From Exiguobacterium sp. J17977 (GTDB lineage: Bacteria > Bacillota > Bacilli > Exiguobacteriales > Exiguobacteriaceae): a stretch of DNA of 64,000 nt. The notes beneath the pieces were generated by a model that searched no databases, was not told the origin of the DNA, and worked only from the letters and a program-made list of their open reading frames with translations. The position numbers were made by a program, and so were the translations under genes. Within the stretch, counting starts at the first letter, position 1, and each line of letters starts with the position of its first letter. This document shows positions 10,584 through 19,808 of the stretch, piece by piece. The DNA is taken from assembly GCF_018616375.1 (NCBI RefSeq), contig NZ_JAEQBB010000006.1, positions 1 to 64,000 on the forward strand, given 5' to 3'.

Positions 10584-12100
10584 GAGCATTACTGAGTGTG
10601 TCAGATAAAACAGGAATCGTCGAGCTCGCGCAGACGTTGCATGAAGCGGGCATCGAACTCATTTCGACAGGCGGGACGGAAGCTGCGCTCATCGCGGCCG
10701 GCCTTCCGGTAAAAAACATCTCAGCCGTGACGTCGTTCCCAGAGATGCTCGACGGACGCGTGAAGACGCTCCATCCGCTCGTTCACGGCGGACTGCTCGG
10801 ACGTCGCGATTTGGACTCGCACGTCGAACAGATGAAAGACCACGACATCGAGCCAATCGACTATGTTGTCGTCAACTTGTACCCGTTTAAAGAGACGATT
10901 GCGAAAGAGAATGCGACGTATGAAGAAGCGATTGAAAATATCGATATCGGTGGACCGAGCATGCTCCGTTCGGCCGCAAAAAACCATGCCAGCGTGACGG
11001 TCGTCGTCGATCCGGCTGACTATGGTCACGTCGCCGAAGCGGTTCGCGCCGGTGGGACGACGTTCGAGACACGCCAACGCCTCGCGACAAAAGCGTTCCG
11101 TCACACGGCGGCGTATGACGCCTTGATTGCCGACTATTTAGGGCAGCAGATTGGCGAGACGTTCCCGGAACAGCTCACGGTCACGTATGAGAAAGTACAA
11201 GACCTTCGCTACGGAGAGAACCCACACCAACAGGCAGCGTTTTATAAGACGCCGCTCTATCACGGGATGACGCTCGCGAACGCGGAGCAATTGCACGGTA
11301 AAGAACTTTCCTATAACAATATCCAAGATACGAATGCGGCGCTCGAGGCGCTCAGTGAACTGACGGAGCCGGCAGCGGTCGTCGTCAAACATATGAACCC
11401 GTGCGGTGTCGCTGTGGGAGAAACGATTAGCCAAGCGTTCTCGAGAGCCCATGCGGCCGATCCGGTCTCGATTTTCGGTGGCATTGTCGCCTTGAACCGT
11501 GAAGTCGATTTAGAGACGGCAGAAGCACTTCGTAACATCTTCTTAGAAATCATCATCGCGCCATCCTTTAGTGAGGCAGCACTTGACCGATTGAAAGAGA
11601 AAAAGAATCTTCGGTTATTGACGCTCGACATGGGCCAGATGACAGGGATGCGATTGACAGCCGTCGCGGGCGGTCTGCTCGTGCAGGACGGAGACGATGT
11701 CACCCTCGATGATGCGTCATGTCAAATCGTGACGGACCGTCGTCCGACGGCGTCCGAATGGGAAGACTTGAAGCTCGCGTGGCGTGTCGTCAAACACGTG
11801 AAATCGAACGCCATCGTTGTCGCCAAAGATGAGACGACAATCGGCATCGGTGCAGGACAGATGAACCGCGTCGGTGCGGCGAAAATCGCTTTCGAACAAG
11901 CGGGTGAACGTGCTCAAGGGGCTGCGCTCGGTAGCGATGCGTTCTTCCCGATGGGGGACACGGTCGAGGCTGCGGCCGCGGCCGGCATCACGGCCATCAT
12001 TCAACCGGGCGGATCGATTCGTGACGAAGAGTCCATCGAAGCGGCGAACCGCCACGGTATCACGATGGTGTTCACGTCAGTTCGACACTTCAAACATTGA
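10580..12100 (+). CDS. purH: AICAR formyltransferase / IMP cyclohydrolase
   Basis: PurH, 506 residues, bifunctional. The N-terminal MGS-like domain (about 1-150; [39 protein letters not shown]) closes FAICAR to IMP. The C-terminal domain ([13 protein letters not shown] near residue 209, [11 protein letters not shown] near 270) transfers the formyl group. It starts at GTG 10580 behind AGGAGG of the purN end. A 13-base gap leads to purD. Confidence 0.97.
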   Translation: MRALLSVSDKTGIVELAQTLHEAGIELISTGGTEAALIAAGLPVKNISAVTSFPEMLDGRVKTLHPLVHGGLLGRRDLDSHVEQMKDHDIEPIDYVVVNLYPFKETIAKENATYEEAIENIDIGGPSMLRSAAKNHASVTVVVDPADYGHVAEAVRAGGTTFETRQRLATKAFRHTAAYDALIADYLGQQIGETFPEQLTVTYEKVQDLRYGENPHQQAAFYKTPLYHGMTLANAEQLHGKELSYNNIQDTNAALEALSELTEPAAVVVKHMNPCGVAVGETISQAFSRAHAADPVSIFGGIVALNREVDLETAEALRNIFLEIIIAPSFSEAALDRLKEKKNLRLLTLDMGQMTGMRLTAVAGGLLVQDGDDVTLDDASCQIVTDRRPTASEWEDLKLAWRVVKHVKSNAIVVAKDETTIGIGAGQMNRVGAAKIAFEQAGERAQGAALGSDAFFPMGDTVEAAAAAGITAIIQPGGSIRDEESIEAANRHGITMVFTSVRHFKH

Positions 12101-12113
12101 GAGGAGCGATACG

Positions 12114-13367
12114 ATGAACGTACTCGTCATTGGACGCGGCGGCCGTGAACACGCGCTCGCCTGGAAGTTGGGACAAGACGGACACGAAGTGTTCGTCGCC
12201 CCTGGTAATCTCAATATGGATGGCGTGACGTGCGTACCGATTGAAGAGACAGATGTCTCGGCACTCGTCGGGTTTGCGAAGCGTGAAGGAATCGACTGGA
12301 CGATTGTCGGTCCGGAATCGGCCCTGATGGCCGGCGTCGTCGATGCGTTTCAAGCAGAAGGACAACGCATCTTCGGGCCGTCGAAAGCGGCAGCACTTTT
12401 GGAAGGCAGTAAAGCCTTCGCCAAAGAAGTGATGCGCGAAGCCGATATTCCGACAGCGGGATATGACACGTTCACCGACGCTGCGTCGGCGTTACGCCAT
12501 CTCGATTTGTCGGAAGCCCCGCTCGTCGTCAAAGCAGACGGGCTCGCTGCCGGCAAGGGCGTGACCGTCGCGTTCACACTCGATGAGGCGCGGGCAGCGA
12601 TTCACGACATCTTCGACACCGATAAGTTCGGGGACCAGTCCCGTGTCGTCATCGAAGAGTATTTGGACGGGGAAGAGTTCTCGCTCATGGCGTTCGTCTC
12701 AGGCGAGCACGTCATCCCGATGATCACGTCTCAAGATCACAAACGTGCTTTTGACGGCGACAAAGGACCGAACACGGGCGGCATGGGGGCATACAGTCCG
12801 ATGCCTCATCTCGACGATGCCGTGTATGCGGAAGCGGTCGAGCGCGTGCTCTTCCCGCTCGCGCGGACGATGGTCGAGCGAGGCACCCCGTTCGAAGGAT
12901 TCTTGTATGCGGGTCTCATCTTGACGGCGGACGGTCCGAAAGTAATCGAGTTCAATGCACGGTTCGGCGATCCCGAGACCGAGGTCATTCTCCCGAACTT
13001 GGCATCCCCGCTCCTCGACGTCATCGAGGCGGTTGTGGACCAGAAACCGTATCCGATTGAATGGGTGGACGGCTATACGATTGGCGTCGTCGTCGCGGCA
13101 GAAGGGTATCCGGAGCGAGCGACGACTGGGCAAGTATTGTCAGGCTTCGGTGACTTTGGAGACGACGTGCTCGTATTTCATGCGGGCACGACCCGTGACG
13201 GGGCGGACATCGTCGGCAACGGGGGGCGTCTGTTCGTGCTGACGTCAACGAAACCGACCTTGCTCGAAGCGAAACATGCCGTCTATACGGCACTCGAACA
13301 ACTTGATTTGCCACAGACGTTCTACCGTCGAGACATCGGGGGACGGGCATTGGCACGTATTTTTTAA
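12114..13367 (+). CDS. purD: Phosphoribosylamine-glycine ligase
   Basis: PurD (GAR synthetase), 417 residues, ATP-grasp. It joins phosphoribosylamine and glycine. It begins NVLVIGRGGREHALAWKL, and carries VKADGLAAGKGVTVA (about residues 139-153), GPNTGGMGAYSP (about 220-231) and EFNARFGDPET (about 280-290). The ATG at 12114 follows GAGAGGAG; the longer in-frame extension overlaps purH and is not family sequence. It is the last gene of the purine operon. Confidence 0.97.
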   Translation: MNVLVIGRGGREHALAWKLGQDGHEVFVAPGNLNMDGVTCVPIEETDVSALVGFAKREGIDWTIVGPESALMAGVVDAFQAEGQRIFGPSKAAALLEGSKAFAKEVMREADIPTAGYDTFTDAASALRHLDLSEAPLVVKADGLAAGKGVTVAFTLDEARAAIHDIFDTDKFGDQSRVVIEEYLDGEEFSLMAFVSGEHVIPMITSQDHKRAFDGDKGPNTGGMGAYSPMPHLDDAVYAEAVERVLFPLARTMVERGTPFEGFLYAGLILTADGPKVIEFNARFGDPETEVILPNLASPLLDVIEAVVDQKPYPIEWVDGYTIGVVVAAEGYPERATTGQVLSGFGDFGDDVLVFHAGTTRDGADIVGNGGRLFVLTSTKPTLLEAKHAVYTALEQLDLPQTFYRRDIGGRALARIF

Positions 13368-13396
13368 AGGATGGGTCAACCCGTCCTTTTTTTCAT
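13366..13396 (+). terminator. Terminator of the purine operon
   Basis: AAAGGATGGG / CCCGTCCTTT arms (one G-U) with loop tcaa, followed by seven T. It overlaps the purD stop. Confidence 0.9.
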
Positions 13397-13466
13397 GCGA
13401 AAAGAAGGGAATTCACACTTCCTGCTCTACAATTATGGAGTAGATTGAAGGAAGAAGGTGGTCGAC

Positions 13467-15752
13467 GTGCGCATTCGGACGAAGCTCATGATTGCGGTGG
13501 CCGTGAATATAGTCGTGTTTGTCGGAGTCATCTTTTTTGGGGTCCGTCCTTATTTTATCGAGAAAAGCATGGAACAAGATCGGCAGACGGTCGAGAGTCA
13601 AGTCGCGAGCGTGTCCGAAACGCTCGCCAATCGAAAGCATACGCTCGAGCGCACACTCGTCGACTGGGCCGTCTGGAATGATACGTATACGTTCGTTCAA
13701 AAACGGAACGCATCCTATGTTCAAAGTAACATTAGCGAGGAATCGCTTGAAAACTTGAGCGTCAACGCTATCGTCTATTTGGACCGGGACGGAGAAGCGT
13801 TCTACTCGTCGTTTCGTTCAGCGGGGACGACATTATCGACAGCCGATCAACAAGCGCTCATCAAGGCGGTCACTTCCCGCTTGAGCAATCAGCAAGATAC
13901 GCAAAACGGTGTCTATGCGAGTGACTTTGGTCCGACGCTGTACGTCAGTCACCCGATTTTACGGAGTGACAGGAGCGGTCCGAGTCAAGGGACGCTCGTC
14001 ATGCTCGAGTTCGTCGACGCGGCGTTCGTAGCGGATATGAGCGCTCAGACGAAAATTCCGTTAAGCATTCAACCCGCACGTCAAAATCAGACGGTCATCA
14101 TGGATGGCGACGCCGGGACCGATGTCGTGATTCCGCTTGGCACCGTGTTTCAACAGTCCGATTTCGAAGTGATGTTCACCGTCGAACAAACGCATTATCA
14201 AAATACGGTGGCGATGTTGCGGCTCGGAATGATTGCCCTCGTCGTCCTCGGGCTCGGTCTCTTTTTCTCGTTGCTATGGACGATTCACCGTGTCGTGATT
14301 CGGCGTCTCATGGAAATCGTCAGCGAGTTGAAAGTGATCACGCTCGAACGGGACAGCCGACTCCGGCTCAGTCGTGACGCGAACAGCCACGATGAGATTG
14401 AACAGATGGCGACGAGCATGAATGAAGTGCTCGCGGCACTCGAAGACACACGCGCCGAAGTGATTGATCGGGCGTTCCGTGACGCGTTGACATTGCTCCC
14501 GAATCGGCTCGCGCTCGAGGACTACTTTTCGAACGTGCGCGGCAAGCAAGATCAAATCGGTGTGCTCGGTTTGGACTTGGACGACTTTCGGCGCATCAAC
14601 GACCAGTACGGACACCGGACGGGGGATGCCGTCCTGATTTATATCGCTTCCCGGCTTAACTTTTATAAAGAAGATGGATTTGTTGCCCGTATCGGGGCCG
14701 ACGAGTTCATGTTCGTCCATCCAGACTGGACGCTCGAACAATTGCAACCGGTCGCCCGGCGGTTGACCAAAGACTTGAAAGACTGGGCCGAGGTCAACGG
14801 GGTGAAGGGGATGGCTGTGACGATCGGAATCGACGTGTTCACTTGCGCCGAACCGAACCATACGTACGAGATTATGATGGGCCGGCTCGATGTCGTCATT
14901 CATGAGGCGAAACTGTCCGGGAAGAATCGGGTGCTCACATTCCAAGAAATCGAGGACGGGAGTCACTATTTACAGACGCTCGAGATGGAGCGCGATCTTC
15001 GACATGCCCTCGAACATGATGAGTTCGAACTGTATTACCAGCCGATCGTGTCACCGCGCCCGTTTGCCGTACGTGGCGTCGAGGCGCTCGTTCGGTGGAA
15101 CCATCCGACGAAAGGTCAAATCTCACCGGGACTGTTCATCCCGGTTGCCGAACAGCTCGGTCTCATCTCTGATTTGGGCCGGTGGGTACTCGAACAGGCC
15201 GTCCGCGAGATGAAAGACCAAGTGACGCACCATCACTTGTTCCTCTCGATTAACGTGTCGAAGCGCCAAATCGCCGACGGGTCGTTTTTAGCTTCATTGG
15301 AACGCGTGTTGACGAGTTCGGGATTTGATCCCCACTGTCTCCATGTCGAGATCACCGAGAGCGAAGTCGGCGGCAATTTATATGAACTACAACAGTTCAT
15401 TCAAGCGCTCAAGGCCATCGGTGTCAAAATCTCGCTCGATGACTTCGGAGTAGGAACGTCGTCGCTGTCGTTTTTACAGTCGCTCCAACTCGACTTGATT
15501 AAAATCGACCAGAACTTCGTCAAAGGGATTCCGGAGAACACGTTCGACCGGGCGTTGCTCGAGGGATTATACCAGACGTTCCAGACGCTCGGGCTCGATA
15601 TCGTCACCGAAGGGGTCGAACGTCCGGAACAGCTTGCTTTCGTGCTTGAGCACAGCAGCTCGCTCATTCAAGGCTATCATTACAGCAAGCCCGTTCCGCT
15701 CGCCCAACTCGAGCATTATTTGAAAAAGACGGTCACGATGTACGATTGGTGA
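13467..15752 (+). CDS. Membrane sensor with CHASE4-like, HAMP, GGDEF and EAL domains
   Basis: About 761 residues. A transmembrane helix (about 5-27) and a second (about 250-272) frame an extracellular domain with VDWAVWNDTYTFV, which resembles CHASE4 sensors. A HAMP linker, a GGDEF domain (about 330-495) and an EAL domain (about 510-755) follow. The GGDEF core reads IGADEF, with Ala for the second Gly, so cyclase activity is doubtful. The EAL side looks intact: VEALVRW, SINVS, EITES, DDFG, KID, EGVE. I infer a c-di-GMP phosphodiesterase. GTG 13467 (AAGGTGG at 13454-13460) is preferred to GTG 13458. B. subtilis has no such gene at this place. Confidence 0.85.
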   Translation: MRIRTKLMIAVAVNIVVFVGVIFFGVRPYFIEKSMEQDRQTVESQVASVSETLANRKHTLERTLVDWAVWNDTYTFVQKRNASYVQSNISEESLENLSVNAIVYLDRDGEAFYSSFRSAGTTLSTADQQALIKAVTSRLSNQQDTQNGVYASDFGPTLYVSHPILRSDRSGPSQGTLVMLEFVDAAFVADMSAQTKIPLSIQPARQNQTVIMDGDAGTDVVIPLGTVFQQSDFEVMFTVEQTHYQNTVAMLRLGMIALVVLGLGLFFSLLWTIHRVVIRRLMEIVSELKVITLERDSRLRLSRDANSHDEIEQMATSMNEVLAALEDTRAEVIDRAFRDALTLLPNRLALEDYFSNVRGKQDQIGVLGLDLDDFRRINDQYGHRTGDAVLIYIASRLNFYKEDGFVARIGADEFMFVHPDWTLEQLQPVARRLTKDLKDWAEVNGVKGMAVTIGIDVFTCAEPNHTYEIMMGRLDVVIHEAKLSGKNRVLTFQEIEDGSHYLQTLEMERDLRHALEHDEFELYYQPIVSPRPFAVRGVEALVRWNHPTKGQISPGLFIPVAEQLGLISDLGRWVLEQAVREMKDQVTHHHLFLSINVSKRQIADGSFLASLERVLTSSGFDPHCLHVEITESEVGGNLYELQQFIQALKAIGVKISLDDFGVGTSSLSFLQSLQLDLIKIDQNFVKGIPENTFDRALLEGLYQTFQTLGLDIVTEGVERPEQLAFVLEHSSSLIQGYHYSKPVPLAQLEHYLKKTVTMYDW

Positions 15753-15782
15753 AGGCGTCTCCCTCGGGAGGCGTCTTTATTT
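15753..15782 (+). terminator. Terminator after the CHASE4-GGDEF-EAL gene
   Basis: AGGCGTCTCCC / GGGAGGCGTCT arms (11 pairs, two G-U) with a two-base loop, followed by TTATTT. Confidence 0.75.
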
Positions 15783-15866
15783 GTGTGAATTTCATGTGAA
15801 TTCCGTTACAATGGGCAACATAGCTTGCGAGCCTTTCAGAGAAAAGGTAAACTTGAACCAGACGAA

Positions 15867-15880
15867 AGAAAACGCTTACA
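15867..15880 (+). promoter_or_regulatory. Possible cre site in the yerA leader
   Basis: AGAAAACGCTTACA differs from the CcpA consensus TGWAANCGNTNWCA only at its first base. A TACAAT at 15807-15812 could be the -10 of the promoter, which would put the site downstream of the start point as a roadblock. The -35 is poor, so the promoter itself is uncertain. Confidence 0.4.
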
Positions 15881-15931
15881 AAATTATTGTCTGATAATAA
15901 TGGCGAGGCGATAAAGGGAGGATTGGGTTCG

Positions 15932-17674
15932 ATGCCACCAAAACGATCGGCGCGGGCACCGTGGTCTAAAGCGATGATTCGGTCACAATTAGAAGTCGTG
16001 AGCCAAGTCAGACCACCTTCGCTCGTATTGACGAATGCCACATACTTAAACATGTACGTGAAGCAGTGGAAACAAGCAAACATATGGATTGAGCATGACC
16101 GAATCGTCTATGTCGGACCAGATGTACCGAAAGCGGCCGTCGAGACGGTGGACGTGTCAGGAAAATACATCGTACCGGGCTATATCGAGCCGCACGCGCA
16201 TCCATTCCAACTTTATAATCCGGCGACGCTGTCGAAGTATGCAGGCGAGCGGGGGACGACAACGCTCGTGAATGACAACATGCTTCTTTTTTTACAAAAT
16301 AAGGAGCAAGCGTTTGCGCAACTGGAAGCGATGCAACAACTTCCGACGAGCACATACTGGTGGGCGCGTCTCGATACGCAGACCGAACTCGACCGCGATA
16401 GTGTCCTCGTCGACTCTGAGCGGATTCACGCCTGGTTCAATCACCCAGACGTCATCATGGCCGGAGAATTGACGGCCTGGCCGCGGACGTTGAAAGGCGA
16501 TGACGAGATGCTGCAGTGGATGCTTGATGCGGAGACGTGCGGGCTCCCGGTCGAAGGCCACTTCCCAGGTGCCTCGGCGAAGACGTTGACGAAGATGGCG
16601 CTGATGGGTGTTCACAGCGACCATGAAGCGATGACGGCCGAAGAAGCGCTCTGCCGGCTTGAACACGGTTATACGACGACGCTCCGTCATTCCTCAATCC
16701 GTCCCGACCTCCCGGGCATCATCCGTGGTCTGCTCGACGCCGGACTCGAGGCGTTCGACCATGTGATGGTCACGACGGATGGATCGACGCCAGGATTTTA
16801 TCAAGACGGGCTCCAAGACGCGCTCGTGAAAATCATGATTGAAGCGGGATTGCCTCCAATTGAAGCATACCGCATCGTCTCGTTGAACGTGGCGCGACAC
16901 TTCGGGCTCGATCACGTCCTCGGTTCGATTGCGCCGGGACGCATCGCCCATCTCAATATTCTTGATGCGATTGATGAGCCACGTCCGACCGCTGTCATTG
17001 CTAAAGGGCAATGGATTTATCGGGACGGGACGTCCGAATTTCCGAACGAGCTCGTCGATGCAGCGCTTGCTTTGATGCCGTCAACGAACGTCGACATCGA
17101 ACTGACGCCGAACGACTTATCATTCAGCATGCCGGTCGGGCTCGATATGGTCAACTCGGTCATCATGAAACTGTTCAAAATCTCGCATGATACCGGCCAA
17201 GATGAGTTGCCGCGCGATGGGGACGAGTCGTTCCTCATGCTGCTCGACAAAGAAGGGAAATGGCGCCTCAATACGGTATTGAAAGGATTCGCCAACGACT
17301 TCGGGGGGCTTGTCAGCTCGTATTCGATTAGCGGCGACTATTTAATTCTCGGAAAATGTAAACACGACATGATGATGGCGTTTGAGCGGATGAAAGAACT
17401 TGGCGGCGGCATCGTCCTCGTCGATCGCGGTGAAATCGTCGCGGAAATCCCGCTCCCGCTCTGTGGCATGACGTCGAAGGAACCGGTCGAACAACTGATT
17501 GTCCAAGAAGAAGTGCTGCGGGCCGAGCTACTCGCACGCGGGTACAAGTTCGAAGATCCGATTTATACACTCTTATTCTTGGCGTCGACGCACTTGCCAT
17601 ACGTCCGGGCCACACCGCTCGGGATTTACGAAGTGATGAAGAAACAAATACTATTTCCGGCGATTTTACGATGA
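15932..17674 (+). CDS. yerA: YerA-type adenine deaminase family protein
   Basis: 580 residues, the same length as B. subtilis YerA as I recall it, and in the same place after purD. It belongs to the adenine deaminase branch of the amidohydrolase superfamily: N-terminal beta part, the metal motif PHAHPF with His88 and His90, VEGHFPG and HSDHEA further on, then the C-terminal deaminase domain (from about 400). Its substrate is unproven; adenine or a related amino-purine is an inference. The ATG at 15932 is chosen for the strong AAAGGGAGG at 15913-15921. A second, canonical adenine deaminase is at 53475. Confidence 0.85.
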   Translation: MPPKRSARAPWSKAMIRSQLEVVSQVRPPSLVLTNATYLNMYVKQWKQANIWIEHDRIVYVGPDVPKAAVETVDVSGKYIVPGYIEPHAHPFQLYNPATLSKYAGERGTTTLVNDNMLLFLQNKEQAFAQLEAMQQLPTSTYWWARLDTQTELDRDSVLVDSERIHAWFNHPDVIMAGELTAWPRTLKGDDEMLQWMLDAETCGLPVEGHFPGASAKTLTKMALMGVHSDHEAMTAEEALCRLEHGYTTTLRHSSIRPDLPGIIRGLLDAGLEAFDHVMVTTDGSTPGFYQDGLQDALVKIMIEAGLPPIEAYRIVSLNVARHFGLDHVLGSIAPGRIAHLNILDAIDEPRPTAVIAKGQWIYRDGTSEFPNELVDAALALMPSTNVDIELTPNDLSFSMPVGLDMVNSVIMKLFKISHDTGQDELPRDGDESFLMLLDKEGKWRLNTVLKGFANDFGGLVSSYSISGDYLILGKCKHDMMMAFERMKELGGGIVLVDRGEIVAEIPLPLCGMTSKEPVEQLIVQEEVLRAELLARGYKFEDPIYTLLFLASTHLPYVRATPLGIYEVMKKQILFPAILR

Positions 17675-17678
17675 ACAG

Positions 17679-17707
17679 TTGAGTCCGAGCCGGTCGTGCT
17701 TTAGAAT
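17679..17707 (+). promoter_or_regulatory. Promoter of yerC
   Basis: TTGAGT (17679-17684), spacer of 17, TAGAAT (17702-17707), in the short gap after yerA. Confidence 0.6.
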
Positions 17708-17741
17708 GATAAAGAAGTACGATGAGAGAGGATGCTTGCGG

Positions 17742-18047
17742 ATGCAACTCGATAAATTACGAGGACGAGAGCTCGATCAGCTGTTTGAGGCGATTTTGAA
17801 GCTCGATACACTCGAAGATTGTTATCAACTATTTGAAGATTTAGCGACCGTGAACGAAGTACAGGCGCTCGCCCAACGGCTTGAAGTGGCCCGCCAAATT
17901 CGTGAAGGTAGCACCTATCATAAAATTGAAGAAGCGACAGGTGCTTCGACAGCCACCATCTCCCGCGTCAAGCGTTGCTTGAACTACGGGTCTGGCGGTT
18001 ATGACCTTGCCCTTGAACGTCTACAACAATCAGAAGGTGACTCGTAA
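17742..18047 (+). CDS. yerC: YerC/TrpR-like transcriptional regulator
   Basis: A 101-residue protein of the YerC/TrpR superfamily. It has an all-helical fold with a helix-turn-helix in GSTYHKIEEATGASTATISRV (about residues 58-78, read as two adjoining helices) followed by KRCLNYG. It is very close to B. subtilis YerC by memory, and has the same neighbours (yerA, pcrB). The regulated genes are unknown to me. Start at 17742 with GAGAGGA upstream; the longer in-frame start at 17679 covers the promoter. Confidence 0.9.
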   Translation: MQLDKLRGRELDQLFEAILKLDTLEDCYQLFEDLATVNEVQALAQRLEVARQIREGSTYHKIEEATGASTATISRVKRCLNYGSGGYDLALERLQQSEGDS

Positions 18048-18063
18048 GAGTCATCTTGTTTTT
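18037..18063 (+). terminator. Weak terminator at the end of yerC
   Basis: TGACTC / GAGTCA arms (18038-18043, 18048-18053), loop gtaa, followed by TCTTGTTTTT. The stem includes the yerC stop codon. It is short, so read-through into the potassium transporter gene is likely. Confidence 0.45.
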
Positions 18064-18083
18064 GATGGGAGAGGAGGGGCGAG

Positions 18084-19466
18084 ATGCAAGACAAGTTTAT
18101 GAAACGAAATGTACAGCTGTTCTTTCGAAACCTGACGCCGGTCCAGACACTCGTGTTGATTTATAGTGCGGCGGTCGTGTTATCGGTTATTTTGCTCGCC
18201 TTACCGATTGCGCGACAGCCAGGTGTCACGATCACGTTCACCGATCTCGTCTTCTTCGCGGTCAGCTGTGTCAGCGTCACCGGCTTGACGCCAATCGTCG
18301 TGACGGAGACGTTCTCGACGTTCGGGCTGTTCATCATCCTGTTCATCGTTCAAGTGAGCGGGGTCGGTCTGATCAGTTTGCACGTCATCATGTGGATTTT
18401 GCTCGGAAAGCGGATCGGCTTTCGCGAGCGTCAGCTGATTTTACGGGACCAAAACCAGACGTCGATGTCTGGAATCGTAAAATACATTGCGGAAATCGTC
18501 ATCACGGTTATCACGATTGAAGCGATCGGGGCGATTATGCTCGGGGTCCATTACTTAAATTACTTTGATACGGCCAGCGAGGCGTTCCTGCAAGGCCTGT
18601 TCGGTTCGGTCAGTGCGACGACGAACGCCGGGTTCGATATCACCGGCAGCTCGCTCGCGCCGTTCCGGGAAGACCCGTTCGTCATCTTTACGCAAATCGC
18701 GCTCATGACCGGTGGTGCCATCGGCTTCCCGGTCCTCGTCGAGATTCGCACTTATTTAACGAACCGAATTATGCGGAAACGTGAAAAATTCCCGCGCCGC
18801 TTCTCGTTATTCACGAAACTGACGGTATCGACGTTCTTCGGATTGATCGCGGTCGGGACCGTCGGCTTGTTTCTATTTGAGTACAATAATGCGTTCAAAG
18901 GTTTACCGCTCTGGCTCGCGCTCTCGGATTCGTTATTCCAGTCCGTGACGACGCGAAACGGGGGCTTGACGACGGTCGATGTCAACTTGTTCTCGGAAGG
19001 CAGTATGTTATTGTTATCGATTCTAATGTTCATCGGGGCGTCCCCGTCCTCGGTCGGTGGGGGGATTCGGACGACGACGTTCGCCGTCGCCGTGCTCGGG
19101 GTCATCGCGTTCATTCGCGGGGACTCGTCCATCAAAGTGTTCGGACGCGAGATTGTGCTCGAAGATATTTGGAAAGCTTTCGTCATCATCACCGTGTCGC
19201 TCGCCGTCTTGCTCACCGGGGTCATGGTGCTCACCTTCTTTGAAGACGCATCGCTCACCCGTATTTTGTTCGAGGCGTGCTCGGCGTTCGGGACGACCGG
19301 CTTGTCGGTCGGTCTGTCGGCAGAGTTCAGTAACGTCGGCAAATGGGTGCTCACGATCCTCATGTTCATCGGTCGAATCGGTGTCATCGCCTTCATTTTG
19401 ATTTTGCAGCGGAGACAGCCGAAACGAATGTACAACTATCCGAAAGAATCAATCATCTTAGGCTAA
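18084..19466 (+). CDS. TrkH/KtrB-family potassium transporter subunit
   Basis: 460 residues with about ten membrane helices and four repeated pore loops. Each loop has the selectivity Gly: SVTGLT (about residue 70), TTNAGFD (about 180), TTRNGGLT (about 295), FGTTGLS (about 410). This is the Ktr/Trk/HKT layout for potassium uptake. It needs a cytoplasmic KtrA/KtrC-type RCK partner, which is not in the window. The start lies behind GAGAGGAGGGG. It is inserted between yerC and pcrB, which are neighbours in B. subtilis. KtrB and KtrD cannot be told apart from sequence alone. Confidence 0.9.
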   Translation: MQDKFMKRNVQLFFRNLTPVQTLVLIYSAAVVLSVILLALPIARQPGVTITFTDLVFFAVSCVSVTGLTPIVVTETFSTFGLFIILFIVQVSGVGLISLHVIMWILLGKRIGFRERQLILRDQNQTSMSGIVKYIAEIVITVITIEAIGAIMLGVHYLNYFDTASEAFLQGLFGSVSATTNAGFDITGSSLAPFREDPFVIFTQIALMTGGAIGFPVLVEIRTYLTNRIMRKREKFPRRFSLFTKLTVSTFFGLIAVGTVGLFLFEYNNAFKGLPLWLALSDSLFQSVTTRNGGLTTVDVNLFSEGSMLLLSILMFIGASPSSVGGGIRTTTFAVAVLGVIAFIRGDSSIKVFGREIVLEDIWKAFVIITVSLAVLLTGVMVLTFFEDASLTRILFEACSAFGTTGLSVGLSAEFSNVGKWVLTILMFIGRIGVIAFILILQRRQPKRMYNYPKESIILG

Positions 19467-19478
19467 GGAGCTCAGGTC

Positions 19479-19715
19479 ATGAAGGCTTTTTGGATCAATT
19501 TTGGTTACGTGTTTGCCGTCCCGGTCTTGCCGTTCATCGCGGTCGTGAACGGAACGGCGCTCTGTTCGCCCGATTCACCGTTACTCGAGATTCCGGTGCT
19601 CGGCTTCTTTTTGGCCAATCCACTCTGGTTCATCCCGGTATACGGACTGTTCGCACTCGTCGTCGCCAAATGGATGACGGCCCGCGAACAAAAGACGCAC
19701 GCCAGACGTGCTTGA
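19479..19715 (+). CDS. Small membrane protein of unknown function
   Basis: 78 residues with two hydrophobic segments (about 5-24 and 42-64) and a basic tail (REQKTHARR). AAGGAG at 19465-19470 gives a good ribosome binding site, and the gene starts 12 bases after the potassium transporter stop, so they are probably cotranscribed. I do not recognise the family. A role as accessory to the transporter is only a guess from position. Confidence 0.7.
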   Translation: MKAFWINFGYVFAVPVLPFIAVVNGTALCSPDSPLLEIPVLGFFLANPLWFIPVYGLFALVVAKWMTAREQKTHARRA

Positions 19716-19740
19716 GACTTGCCGCGGCAAGTCTTTTTTT
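19716..19740 (+). terminator. Terminator of the potassium transporter unit
   Basis: Perfect GACTTGCC / GGCAAGTC arms (loop gc) followed by seven T. Confidence 0.88.
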
Positions 19741-19808
19741 GTTCAACAGATGCAAGCGAGGAGAAAAATCGCTACACTAGAGAAGGTATCGAATGGGAGG
19801 GAAGCCGA

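Noticed and set aside
14274-14966. A 230-codon open frame opposite the GGDEF-EAL gene.
   Set aside because: Same artefact; the plus-strand domains explain the sequence.
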